Under the pieces are notes generated by a model. That model was given only the letters and a program-made list of their open reading frames with translations, made no database searches and had not been told where the DNA came from. The translations under genes and the position numbers were made by a program. Of a stretch of 64,000 nt of DNA, positions 37,709-48,600 are shown one piece after another (positions within the stretch are counted from its first letter, which is position 1; each line of letters opens with the position of its first letter). The DNA is taken from contig PZJY01000001.1 in assembly GCA_031472005.1 (NCBI GenBank), forward strand, positions 4,464,001 through 4,528,000. The letters are read 5' to 3'. Origin of the DNA: Tetracladium setigerum. Its lineage: Eukaryota > Ascomycota > Leotiomycetes > Helotiales.

Positions 37709-39844
37709 CTATGTAATCTTTACTAAACAGGCGCTCAAATACATATCTACCTGTAAGAAATCCCCTAAAGAGCTGAGCAGCCCGACATAGCCATCAGGTC
37801 GAACAACAACAACGAGGCCTGCATCTTGAGAAACGCCATACGTATCGTATAGGTTCGGATCAACTGGGCCATGAAATTTCATTTCTGCTGTCTCCTTCAC
37901 GCAGTTCGGAATATCTGTCCATTCAAATACCCGCTCCACAAAGGGATGTATCACAACCAATTCCACAATGTCCTTTGGGAATGTTGGAATAATGTCATTG
38001 CAGATGTCTACCAACGCCTGTGAAGAGTTGCCATGCGGCTTCAGCAGGTCTGACGTTGTGAACACGAGAACACGGAAACGTCCAGTAGAAAGGAAGTCTA
38101 AGTACGGCCAGGGTTAGCATAGAAGATATGAAATAAACCAAATGCATACCATCTTGCAAGTGCCGCAGATTTGAGTCTGCGTAGCGTCTGACCACGGAAT
38201 CATGTAGTCTGCGTCCAGTTTTTAAAGTTCCCTGGAGATAATTGTCGCCGCAAATCAGATGCGAGTCTTCTGTCCTGGTCGCCTTGACTATGCTGCTTTG
38301 AGGATACTCTATTCCACAGCCACTAGTGAATCCACTCCCATCGCTGAAGACTTTGAGGAATTGCTCGTGAGTCAGACTATCAACAGTGCTATCGGAGCCT
38401 ATCTGTCCAGAAAACATCGAGGAAAACTTGGTATCAAACTCGATAAGCATACGTGCAACTGCTACTCGTTCGTATTCATAGGTTTTCAAAACGCTCGCGT
38501 GTGGCCCTGGGGAAAGGCCATGGATCTCGTGCACTAGCTTCCAAGCGAGGTTGTACGAATCCATCATGGAAACATTCATCCCTTGCCCAGCTTTTGGGCT
38601 ATGAGTGTGACAAGCTTTCCAACTTTAGCAGAGTTGGATTGCTTTGGGAGGCAGGGCTAGAACTCACCGTCTCCAACGATGAAAGCGCGAAATTGTCCTG
38701 TATCGTCACTCATTGAAAAGGTGGGAGTCATACGCTGCCCGATCTGATACGCAGCCCACCAATCCACCTCTGTACCCCCTTTGATATCTATTGTGTAAGG
38801 CGAAAATACACGTCGGGCTTGTGCTAGAATGAAATCTAAGGTGATTGCGGCTCGCCTGTTGCGGCTATTTTCCCGTGCGATACCTGAATCGGATCCTTCC
38901 ACAGGAATTTCGTCTCTGATCTGCACATAGAGTCGAGTCAAGTACTGGCCAGTACTAATGCGCTCGCGAGGAATTACCATGACGGATCCCGCGTCAGAAT
39001 GAATGGCACAGCGCTTTCGTACATCAGGAAATGTTGTGTCTGCAACAAAATCGACTACACCCCAAATATGGTCCGTTGTTTCGCCCGTGAGTTCGAGTCC
39101 CATTGACTTCCGAACCTGCGAATGAGCACCGTCAGCGCCAACCAGGTATTTACTCCGAACAATTTTTCGTTTTTTGATTCCTTCGGCAGTTTCCTGCTCG
39201 AGGTCAATCTTCAAAGGATATTCAGCATCGCTAGCTGCATCTAGACAAAAGTCCACCAGCCTTGTCGACCGCTGAATACATCCGGTTGAGTACTGGTTGA
39301 GGTTCTCTTCTAAAATTCGCTCAATACGACCTTGGTGAATGGTGACTTCGTGTTTATATCGAGAGGCAACCACAACATCTGGCGCGAAGGAGGTACGCTC
39401 AATACCAGCTAGTTCCCCCTTTGAATTGTTACTCTTTGGGTTCCAGAAAGCCACTTCTGACATATGGCATCCGTGATTCAGTATCTCGTCAGCGATATCC
39501 AAGCTCTTGAGAACCTCCAAAGTCCGCGGCTGGAGTCCATCAGCTTGTCCAGCTTTCAAAGTTCCCGGTTTTGCGTCGTAGCACATTAAAGTGTCTCCTA
39601 GGCCGTATCTTGCGAGTAACAATGTGAGCATCATCCCAGCTGGTCCAGCCTGCAGGGGGTACAATTAGGTAATCTGGTTTTTGATCGTGAATGTTGTGCT
39701 TACTCCAATAACAACAACTTCATATTTTTCATGGCCATCGCTTGTCTGGATAGGCCGAGGGCTGAGTCTAGGCAAAGGCAGCTCACGGGAAGGCAAGACT
39801 CGGAAGTCCCGAGATTCATGTGAGTTTTCGCGAAAAACTGGCAT
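37709..39844 (-). CDS. Phenol 2-monooxygenase-like FAD hydroxylase
   Basis: Exons 39844-39704, 39649-38668, 38614-38150 and 38097-37709 (introns 54, 53 and 52 nt) give 658 aa, the normal length of phenol hydroxylases. Motifs are 'VVVIGAGPAGMM' (about 44-54, GxGxxG), 'LVGADGAHSQVRKSMG' (DG motif), and 'FIVGDACHTHSPKAGQGMNVSMMDSYNLAWKL' (GD motif, split by intron 2). The C terminus has the thioredoxin-like domain of this family ('FRVLVFTTSDLLKPHG', 'VVRPDGYVGLLSSL'). Family knowledge: it converts phenol or simple phenolics to catechols with NADPH and O2. The gene is divergent from the intradiol dioxygenase, which would open the product ring. The frame is intact. ATG 39844 is the only Met with a conserved-looking N terminus ('FRENSHESRDFRVLPSRELP'). 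Confidence 0.92.
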
Positions 39845-40414
39845 TTTATAAACTTGAAGGACCGTCTGATGAGGTTTCTGAGATTTGAACATCAATAGTA
39901 ATAGACACAAATGGACTTTGACGAAAGAAGGCTGACGCAGCGCTATCTAATTGCTTGATAAAGATTACCAATATTAGAGCGAATATTTGAAAGCGAGTAA
40001 ATGCTCCAAAAATTTCCCCGCACCGCCCTTGCTGTGTGTAAACTCGCTACCTATCAGTGACGTAGTAGCAGCATGCGTTGCCTAAATGCGCGCTTTAATT
40101 AATTTGCCTTTTCTTTCCCATGAAACTTGAAATGCTTCTGTTCTTTTGATGTTCCAACTAGGTCGTCGATTATTCCTGTACTTCTCAGACAGGTTGCTGG
40201 GTTTTCGACAGTAACTTCAAGGGCGTTGACTCCACTTCGGGTAATCTCCCGGCACCTGGTTTCCCGCATTGAAATATTTACAGTTGCTTACAGTACCAGC
40301 AGAATTTTCAATACCAGAAAGCCATTGACCCAGGTAACAACAGCAGAGGATCGAGATTTACAAGAATCATTTCACTTTCCGTCCATCACGCGATTCCAGA
40401 CAACTTCGCCAACA
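39845..40414. promoter_or_regulatory. Divergent promoter between phenol monooxygenase and intradiol dioxygenase genes
   Basis: 570 bp between the two start codons. The arrangement suggests joint induction by aromatic substrates. No binding site is identified with confidence. Confidence 0.5.
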
Positions 40415-41474
40415 ATGGATCTTACCATTGAAAACATCACACCAAATGTTCATCAGATCAACTCCCAATGCCCAGACCAGAGATTTAAGTACGTTCTTGA
40501 GAGGGTTGTTGCGCATCTGCACGACCTCGTACGAGAGACGAGACTTAGCACCAGGGAATGGATGTCGGCCATAGAATTCCTCACACAAGTTGGGCAGACC
40601 TGTACCGAGCATCGCCAAGTAAGTAGTCTCCCCTTCTACCACTTGCTTGCTCTCGTCTAACATGACGAGCAAAGGAATTCATTCTTCTTTCCGACGTCTT
40701 GGGTGTTTCACTTCTCGTAGATTCGATCGACCACCCCAAGCCCGAAGGAGCAACTGAAGGTACAGTATTGGGCCCATTCCATACACAAGAAGCCAAGCCG
40801 ACACAGAACGGCGGCGACATTTCCAGTGACCCAGATGGCCAGCCACTACTTGTCCTTTGCAATGTCCAAGATTCTACCGGCAAGCCGATTGTGAATGCAA
40901 AGATTGATGTGTGGGAGACGGACTCCAAAGGATTTTATGACGTCCAATACTCAGAGCGTGATGGACCCGACGGGCGTGCGATTTTGACAAGTGACAAGGA
41001 TGGAAGCTTTTGGTTCAAAGCCGTTGTTCCTGTTCCGTATCCAATTCCAACCGATGGTCCGGTGGGCAAGCTTCTGACGAAGTTACAACGCCACTCTTAT
41101 CGACCAAGCCATATGCACTTTATGTTCAATTGTCCCGGTTATGACCCACTAATCACGTAAGTGACTTGGCTGTGCAGAAAAATATATCTAACGTCACCAG
41201 TGCGCTGTATTTGAAGGGCGACCCATACGAGAACTCGGACGCAGTGTTCGGAGTAAAGAATACATTAGTCGTTAGTACCACAACAGTAACAGATTCGACA
41301 GTCGCGCAGAAATACGGCGTAGAAGTTGGATGTGCGCTTTTGGAATATAAATTTGTCATGGTCACGGAGGCTGTTGCGATGCAGCTAAGATATAAAAATG
41401 CTTCTGACGCAATGCTAGCTCACGGGAAAAAAATGATTTTTATTGATGGTCTGCCCGTCCCCGATGTAGATTAA
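40415..41474 (+). CDS. Intradiol ring-cleavage dioxygenase (catechol/hydroxyquinol 1,2-dioxygenase type)
   Basis: Exons 40415-40618, 40675-41156 and 41201-41474 (introns 56 and 44 nt) give 319 aa. The N-terminal helical dimerisation domain is followed by 'EGTVLGPFH', 'GKPIVNAKIDVWETDSKGFYDVQY', 'PVPYPIPTDGPVG' and 'HSYRPSHMHFMF'. The iron ligands expected in this non-heme Fe(III) family are visible: Tyr at about 157 and 190, His at about 214 and 216. Family knowledge: it splits catechol or hydroxyquinol between the two hydroxyl carbons to a cis,cis-muconate/maleylacetate, feeding the 3-oxoadipate pathway. 'IPTDGPVG' is typical of the hydroxyquinol/fungal branch, but the preferred substrate cannot be fixed from sequence. 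ATG 40415 begins the conserved N terminus; the open frame upstream looks like leader. Confidence 0.93.
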
Positions 41475-42026
41475 ACATTGAAAGATTTGAATTTCCAGAG
41501 CGTTAGTGTTCAGAAGCCGCTTGTTATTCTTTTACCACATGAAACATTGAAATCTGATGGACCCAAGCGTGAACTAGTATTTACTTGTTGTAAACACAAG
41601 GTGGTTACTTGGGTATAAGTGACTAATCCGTATAGGTACGAGTTGCAATATGTTGTAAGATATTAGTTAGAATATTAATATCAATCAAGTATAAAGCTCT
41701 TCTTAAGAAATATGATTCCTATTTGTATAAAACCGGTGAGAACCAAGTGTTATCATCTGTGGATTAGATCTGCCATCCAGAGCTGTGCTGAGAAGGTTTC
41801 TTTCCAGATTTGAAACTTCACGTTTCCAACGACGCCCCTCCACCGTCAGAGTCCGACCCTTCATCATCCACCTTTATGTCGGAAAATCTGTGACTCAAGG
41901 AGTCCATACCGGCGTCGCTACCTGTTTGACTTGCCTCTGCCAAGTTGGTCCGCAACAAACTTCTGGAACTTCCTATAGACCTTGCCTCGTCTGGTCTTCC
42001 CGGCATTCTCGAGGATGAGGCTAGTT
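41475..42026. other. Intergenic region, convergent 3' ends
   Basis: 550 bp AT-rich sequence between the dioxygenase stop and the stop of the minus-strand deaminase-like gene. No gene is supported. Confidence 0.55.
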
Positions 42027-43612
42027 TCAAATTAGCCGAAGACTTTTCAAGTATGTTATTGCTTTACCCAAGGATGTTCTCAAGCCCGTGGGTAAATGGT
42101 TCTGCAATGGAGTGATCCCGGTCGTGGAATCCGGGTGCCATCCACTTGACGAACTGCGTATGCTGATCTGTCGGAAAACATCACTCCGGACCTGGGCAAT
42201 CAGCTTATTCAACAAAACTTTTTGTTCCTGTTTTGCAGCTGTATCATCTGGGTTCAAGAGGTCAGGGGTACGCCATGCAATATAACGAATACCGTGCGAT
42301 GCGGGCCGTACGAAACCGCCGGGGTGGAGAGTGATATAACGGTAGCAGCAGTAGCACGCGGGCTTACTGCAACCAATAAATCGATCGTCTTCAACAAAGG
42401 GCAACCCTTGAGAGTGGAAATGATCGAGAAGGATGAGTTCAGCATGAACTCTTGGTCGGAAGTTCTCGTCTTTAAACTGTAATTTTATTCTGTCCTCAAT
42501 CTGGAATCTGTGGTTCATATCAGACAATGCTTGTCCGAAACGGTGAAGATCAGGTGAATTTGCTGGAAGCATTCGCTTCAGAATCCCTTCAAGGGTAGTC
42601 AAACGATCCGTTGGAGGAGGCAAGGACGGTGGTGTAGGTGCTGGAAGAGTCCTAACCATGAAGTTTTCAAGAAGTCTGGGAAGTTTTCTAGTCGCTGTGA
42701 TGAGTACTTTGGCCGCCTTGAAATGGGATCCAAGCCTTCCGATATAATGCCGGGTCAGCAAGAGCGAATGTGCTCTCGATCCGGCAATTACAGCTTCGAG
42801 CGGTTGACTGCCTGCAAAATCTTGTAAGATCGACATCTCTGGGGACGCTCTCTTCTGGTATGCGGACTGGCAAAGACCTGCCAAGTCGTCCTCGAAATTG
42901 GTGAATCCCTTGAGCCACAAAACAAGTTTTTCGGCTATCAGACATATCAGCTAGTCCTTATAATCGCAGTCAAGACCATACCTCTTATATCACTTGAGCC
43001 GCTACTCAAAGCTGTTATCGATGACTGAAGGTTTCTGCTGAAGAAGGCCTGATATTGCTTGAGCCGTCGCCAGTTGAAAGTAATACACTTTTGAGCAATG
43101 GTATTCTCAATCTCTGCACAATCCTCATCCACAGCAACGGAAATGGAAATGTCTTGAAGAGTTCTCAAAATTTCATCGATGAATGCTAGAGTAGCAGGAG
43201 ACATCGTCCGATTACAAGCAAACCAGAAGATAATGTGAGCCGGTCGCATTTCGAGTGCTACGGCAGTGACTGTGTCTCCGCCTTTTGCATAGTCACATAT
43301 ATAAGCAAGCTGATTTATGAAACTTCGTCTCAACTCTTGCGTATGCATATGAGCAACAGATTGTCCTTCAGCAGGCTGCAAAATGTGTCGATCACCATTT
43401 CGATCAAGAATGTGCAATAAGACCAGAGGTTCGTAGAAACGACTTTGGAGTCGATCATCAGGACACAGTCGCGGTCTGTTTCGAGTTCTGCTTGCACTAG
43501 AAGAACCAGTCGAGTGTTCCATCGTAATGGCTTTTTTGTTTCGAGGCGATAGGAGCGAAAGTTTTGCTCTGAAGTGGCCATAAAGCTCTGGGAAGTCAGC
43601 ATTTATATTCAA
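42027..43612 (-). CDS. OTT_1508-like deaminase-domain protein
   Basis: Exons 43612-42982 and 42934-42027 (intron 47 nt, CTAGCTGAT branch) give 512 aa from the first Met; a later Met at 43521 is an equally good start. The N-terminal half is helical with no known domain. The C-terminal half carries a deaminase signature: 'VHAELILL' (about residue 373, HAE) and 'IGCSKPACYCC' (Cys at about 399, 404, 406 and 407), which would hold the zinc. Family knowledge: OTT_1508-type deaminases are expanded in fungi and have been suggested to act on nucleic acids in conflict or defence settings; the substrate is unproven. The gene lies just before the NLR/gasdermin island, which fits such a role. The frame is intact. 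Confidence 0.8.
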
Positions 43613-43882
43613 CTACCTCTCTACTACGTAAAGCGGCGGGCATAAACACCGCAGCTTGTCCACCCAAACTATTGCAGACTATGCAGTTGGATATCGCTAT
43701 TCACCAATTGGTTGCGGCTAAAATCAATGCAGCTACGACTTTTGTGACAATTTACTGGATCTTCTTCCAAGAATTTCACATGATTATGAATCATCTATCG
43801 GTTTGGTGTGCATGCCATTGTCTATCACGTGCTACTGTAACAAATGAATTCGGTGGCTACCGATGTGTGCAACTTCCCCAAA

Positions 43883-44588
43883 TCATTGTTCAGTCTCTAC
43901 CCTACACATTTCAGAATGTCCTTTCATATGTCGCTTCAAGCTGTCTAGCCTTGGAAATCCAACCATCTTTGATGCTGACATCTTACAAGCTTGTACTGGA
44001 CAATAAAATCGTCTTGTGATGGTGTCCTTGGAGTGCATGGAATCGAGATGGCGATCACGACCATGTCGATAACGAAAGCCTGGACTGGGACAATTTAGAA
44101 TTGGACATTTAAAGGGCTTTGTGTGACATTTCAGATGTCGACTAGATCCACTATGTGAGTTTGATTCAGCTTGAACAGATACGTAACATACTTGAGTTGC
44201 CAAAACATTTGAAATCTCTCAGAGCAGTCACCGCAAGGAAATTGTAGATCAATCCCACTGGGGGGCTGAAGTTGGTAGAGAAAGATTCTGACGGTTTTGG
44301 TGCTATGTGAGGAGACGTATTTGTTGATTCTTTCGGTTCGTGAAGCAGACCATCAAAGAGTTGGGTGCATTGTGGAGGTCGGACGTTGGTCGATGGATTG
44401 ACTGGCTCAAGAAGGGAAGAATTGGTGTTCTTAATAAGTAGAGCAGGATTGATGCATTCAGGTGAGAAAAATTCGTGGAAGTTTTGACCAAAATGAGAGT
44501 GTTGATTGTGAATGAGTGCTGGAGCAGAAGAGGTACTACTCTAAAGAGCTAGCATCTCATCCGTCTCTGAAAACATGATAGAGCTCAT
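43883..44588 (-). CDS. C2H2-type zinc finger protein (5' end unresolved, frame breaks)
   Basis: Two exons are clear: about 44540-44192 and 44150-43883 (intron 44191-44151, 41 nt). The fingers read 'FPCGDCSERFQMFWQL' (degenerate), then 'CPILNCPSPGFRYRHGRDRHLDSMH' and 'CPVQACKMS...FPRLDSLKRHMKGH', the fungal C2H2 arrangement common in transcription-factor-like proteins. The N-terminal part is Asn/Ser/His-rich. Two problems occur. The run of six G at 44260-44265 (C on the coding strand) needs one more base to connect the N-terminal part to the fingers. An in-frame TAG at 44543-44541 separates it from the only upstream ATG (44588). An upstream intron ending CTTTAG at 44541 could explain the latter. 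It may be a pseudogene. Confidence 0.6.
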
Positions 44589-44734
44589 GTTAAGAATGAA
44601 AGTATCTTGTTACGTATCGACCTATGTTGGTTTTTGAATGGGAATACTCTAACAAATGTAATCAAGTTGTAATCCTAATGGCTCTCCCTCAGTGTTGTTC
44701 ATCACCATAAATCAAACGTGTTACATGCACACAC

Positions 44735-44836
44735 TGCCAAGTGCTGCAGTTGTAGGCCGCAAATTTAGCGTGGGACGCCGCAATCAGTCCAACGTGCATT
44801 GCCAAGCGCTGCAGTTGTAGGCCCCAAAATTAGCGT
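44735..44836 (+). repeat. Two-copy direct repeat, 37 bp units, 65 bp period
   Basis: Units at 44735-44771 and 44800-44836 share the core TGCCAAG(T/C)GCTGCAGTTGT then AGGCC.C.AAA.TTAGCGT with three differences. They lie in the shared upstream side of the C2H2 gene and downstream of the NLR. Function is unknown. Confidence 0.8.
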
Positions 44837-45547
44837 TCCATCAATTATCCAGTAAACATTTTGCAGCTGACGATTGCATTACTTGGCTACAAAAGTTTAG
44901 ACCAAGGCCTATAGAAAGTTAGATATTGGAGTTTTCTAGGAGTGCTGCCCTATGTTTTGAGTATGCGAGAATCCACTGTCTACCTAGACAACGTATCATG
45001 AAGTCGGATCGAAGTGCTTAAAAGTTTTGATGGCGTCCGTTCTTCTTCTTCAAGAGGAAAAGGAAACAAGATAGTATCCTCAGCTCTGTCGTTGAAAAGC
45101 CGTCATGAAACTGAGGCTACCAATCAAATCTCATTTCAATGTTGGAAACTCACTTGTTGAAGCCATTCCTCTTTCCTTGGCTCTTGGGTGAGGCTTCTTA
45201 TTACACACTTCAACTCGGGCTTCTGATACATGGAGTACTCCCTGTCTTCACTTCCCGAGCGACTTCCCAACAGTCTCAGCGTCCTCACTGTCTTTCTTTC
45301 TGGACTCTAGTCGCTTGACTGTACTCGCAACCACGAGTCTTAGGGTTACGCCGGCTACCAAGGGATAAGAGGGGCTTGCCGGAGACGTGCCACAACTTTT
45401 GCGTTCTGCTTTTGAGGGCCGAGAAGTTGGGCCCTGCCTCACGCTTTCTCAATTTGTCCCATTAGTGTTGGCTCCTGATATAAATTTCCACTTGATGCAT
45501 CAATGGTGCATGATCGAGTGGTAGCGAAGTATGCGAGCTCTCAACTA

Positions 45548-45573
45548 TTATATATATATATATATATATATAT
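45548..45573. repeat. (TA)n microsatellite
   Basis: About 13 TA units, just past the 3' end of the CHAT-NLR gene. Confidence 0.85.
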
Positions 45574-45667
45574 TAAAAGGCGAACTATAACCGTTAATTC
45601 AACTTTCCATTTAACAATCAACACTAAGTTTGCTGTCTGATTTGTAATGAATAATATTTGAATATTT

Positions 45668-48600
45668 TCAACTAGAGAAATTAAATAGTGTAAGAAATAG
45701 GATGAAGGCAATAGTTATACGCTTTGGAAATGGCCACAACAACAAAACAATTGAAATCAGGTCTAGCGTATTGTAAACGGACCATCTGTATTGCGTTGTT
45801 GAAGAGTGATGAGGTGTGTGAAATCGTCTCTTTAAAATATCTTGAGCCCATTTAGAATTAGCTAAAGTCCAGAGTCGCGGTCGTTCTGAGCTAAAGAGAC
45901 AGAGCTCTCCCTCTTGAAATAATGTCGTAAAATTTTGGACACTTGATCCATTTGATCTCTTGGTGACCTCCAGATTGAAGCCACTCACATAAAGAATGAC
46001 TTCAAAGAGTTCCTCGCTGACATGGTCTTCAATGTGGGCAACATGCTCCTTGACCAGTAGATTTGTAAAGTCTCGAACGGCGATAACCAACTCTCCGAAA
46101 AGCACCCCGTTTCTAGCATAGCTTTCCTTGGTCCCTGGCTTGAAAATGATTTCGAGAATACCTTTTAGTAGCATTACTCGATTCAAAGCATCATCTTCTC
46201 CAGGTTCATCGCCGTCTACCAGTGGCCGGTTGGGTATTACGCAGTTGAATCCGCTAATCATACTGAATCGCAAAAGCCGGCTGTTACAGCCTAGAATCCG
46301 TGAATCCGCTGAGAGAACGGAGTTATTCTGCTGTCGTCTTGCAGCTTTGCATGCTTCTAGAGCCGCAAGTCTAAATTTTCCAGCGTCGTCTATTTTTTCG
46401 TAACACTCGGCAATATTCAGCCATAAGCCATAAGGTACATCTTGGTTGAGCTTGACTATATTTTCCAGATGTCGGGCTGCTGTGAGCCATTTTTCATCCT
46501 TGACGGCAAGCTTATGCAGTTCACGGTGTATCCAGTGGTTTGTCGGTAAGTCGTTCGACGCCTGTAATTGTTTCTCTAAGCCCCGCCTAAACTCACCCTT
46601 GGCCTTTTCGGGCTCGCCATCATTTAGTCGAAGACTAGTCATAAAGGCGATGAATTCTGAACTTTGGTCAAACTTCGACATCTCGGTCTGTTGAAAGGCA
46701 ATGAGCTTCTCAGAGTCCGGTGCAAGGTCAGAAACGATATCTAACTGATGACCGTTAAGAATTGACTTGGCCAAGTTGCTGAAAGAGTCGGTTGCAGATG
46801 GATCTAGGTGCTTAAGTGCAAAAAACAGAATTGAGTCTTTTACAGTTCCAGCCCATAGGTCTTTAATGCTTTGGTCGTCAAAGACAGGGAGTTGGCCATC
46901 GACCATAAAGTGATCGATTAAATTATCTTGCTTTTGCACAGGAACATCTGTCTTCTCGGCGTACTGCAACAAGGCTTTGATCGCTACCCAATTTTGGAGA
47001 TTCTTGAAGATATCTCGACGAATGGACGGCATTGCATCATCATTGCTGCAGGGTTCATAGCAAAGGTTGCGCTCAAGAAGCTCTAGCCTAGTTTTGTTAT
47101 CAAGGTCAAGCATATTCAGGGCTTCAGTTGTTCTGATCTCCATGAAAGAAACTTCTAAATGCCCGCTGTAGGTGTGACCTTTCGCTCGGAACCTCTCTAC
47201 CGCACTTATTGCTTTGTATATGAGACTCCAGGTCTTCGCGCTTCCCACATCTTTAAGGCAGAAGGCGAGTTTAACGGTCGCGTATAGTACTCTCTCATTT
47301 TCGTCCAGCAGATCCGAGTCGAGGTGACGGGACAGCTCAGCTTCCAGATACGGCTTCAACACCATGGTAAGATCCTTAAAATTCCTTAGAAGTGAAGAAA
47401 TGGGAATCATGATCCTTGTAATTGAGGATAGCGGAGAGGGTACAACAGATTGCCCTTTGTAATGATTGTGTGCATGAATGACCGCAGCAACCATATTCCA
47501 TCTACCGTTGTACTCCATGCCCTTCATCTTTTGGCTATTGTGCTCGTGCCTCGGGACTCGAGCTATTACAAACTTTGCGTGCATTAAGTCCCACCAAACT
47601 CGATAATCTGCAAGGGTCATCGGAATATCTCTTCCCATCCCATTAAATCCTCCTGCATAGTCGCAGAGAATCTTTCGTAACCATAACGTCAGGACAGGGT
47701 GAATGCGGTAATGTTCAGGCCCAGCTTCTGTTTCTAGTAGCTTATCGCGATCATTGATAGGAGTTATGAAGCCATGCCGTTCAAGCAGATCAAACATTCG
47801 CCTGACTTCACGAGATGGGAACATTTTCACGTCCTCGAAAGCCTTTTCCCGCAATAGGCTCGCTTCTAAGATAGGCAACGTGGATTTATCTTTCATGCGT
47901 CCCGCGAGGAACACACGTTGACCATCAAGACGGCTTGGGAACACACAGTTCCAGAGGGACAATAGAACGGGAAAAAACAGACGACATTCTAGCTCCTCCG
48001 TGTCAGTGAGACTTTGATATATATCTATCAGTTCTCCATAGAAACGGGAAGCCATTCCCGGTCTAGAGGGCGATTTCGTCCATTCCTTCATAACGGCCTC
48101 CCCGTAGGTGTCAGCATCGTCAGGTAGTAGGTATCCGGTCAGCAGATCTTCAAAAAGAGCACGTGGAGTGGTTCCTAGACGACCAAGTGCGGGAAATACA
48201 AGTTCAATTGCAAGCGGATTGCCGGAAACGATATCTACGATGTGCTCGAGATATGTCCTGCTCTCATCGTCTTCTGGCATCAAATGACTTCCAGATTCGA
48301 CATGTTTAGAAAGCGTCCGCCAACCGTATTGGAGACCATGCACAATAGGAAGGCCATGAAGTTCGTAGGAAGCGATTTCGCTAGCGGTGTCCCATCCGAA
48401 TGCGCCATTATTACGACTAGCCATGATGATGAAAGAATTGCCTTCGTCAAACGGCCTGTCATTATTCTCCACTAGACCTCCGAGAAAGTGCTGAATCCGC
48501 TTCTTCTTTGACAAGACTGTAATTGAAGTAGAACTTGATGAGTTGTCCATGTCCAAAATATCGAGGCCATCCAAGATAAGAAGACAAGACTTCTGAGCGA

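Larger units (their letters stand above)
44589..45667. other. Intergenic region with direct repeat and TA microsatellite
   Basis: About 1.1 kb between the C2H2 gene and the 3' end of the CHAT-NLR. It contains the two-copy repeat at 44735-44836 and the TA run at 45548-45573. No gene is supported. Confidence 0.55.
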
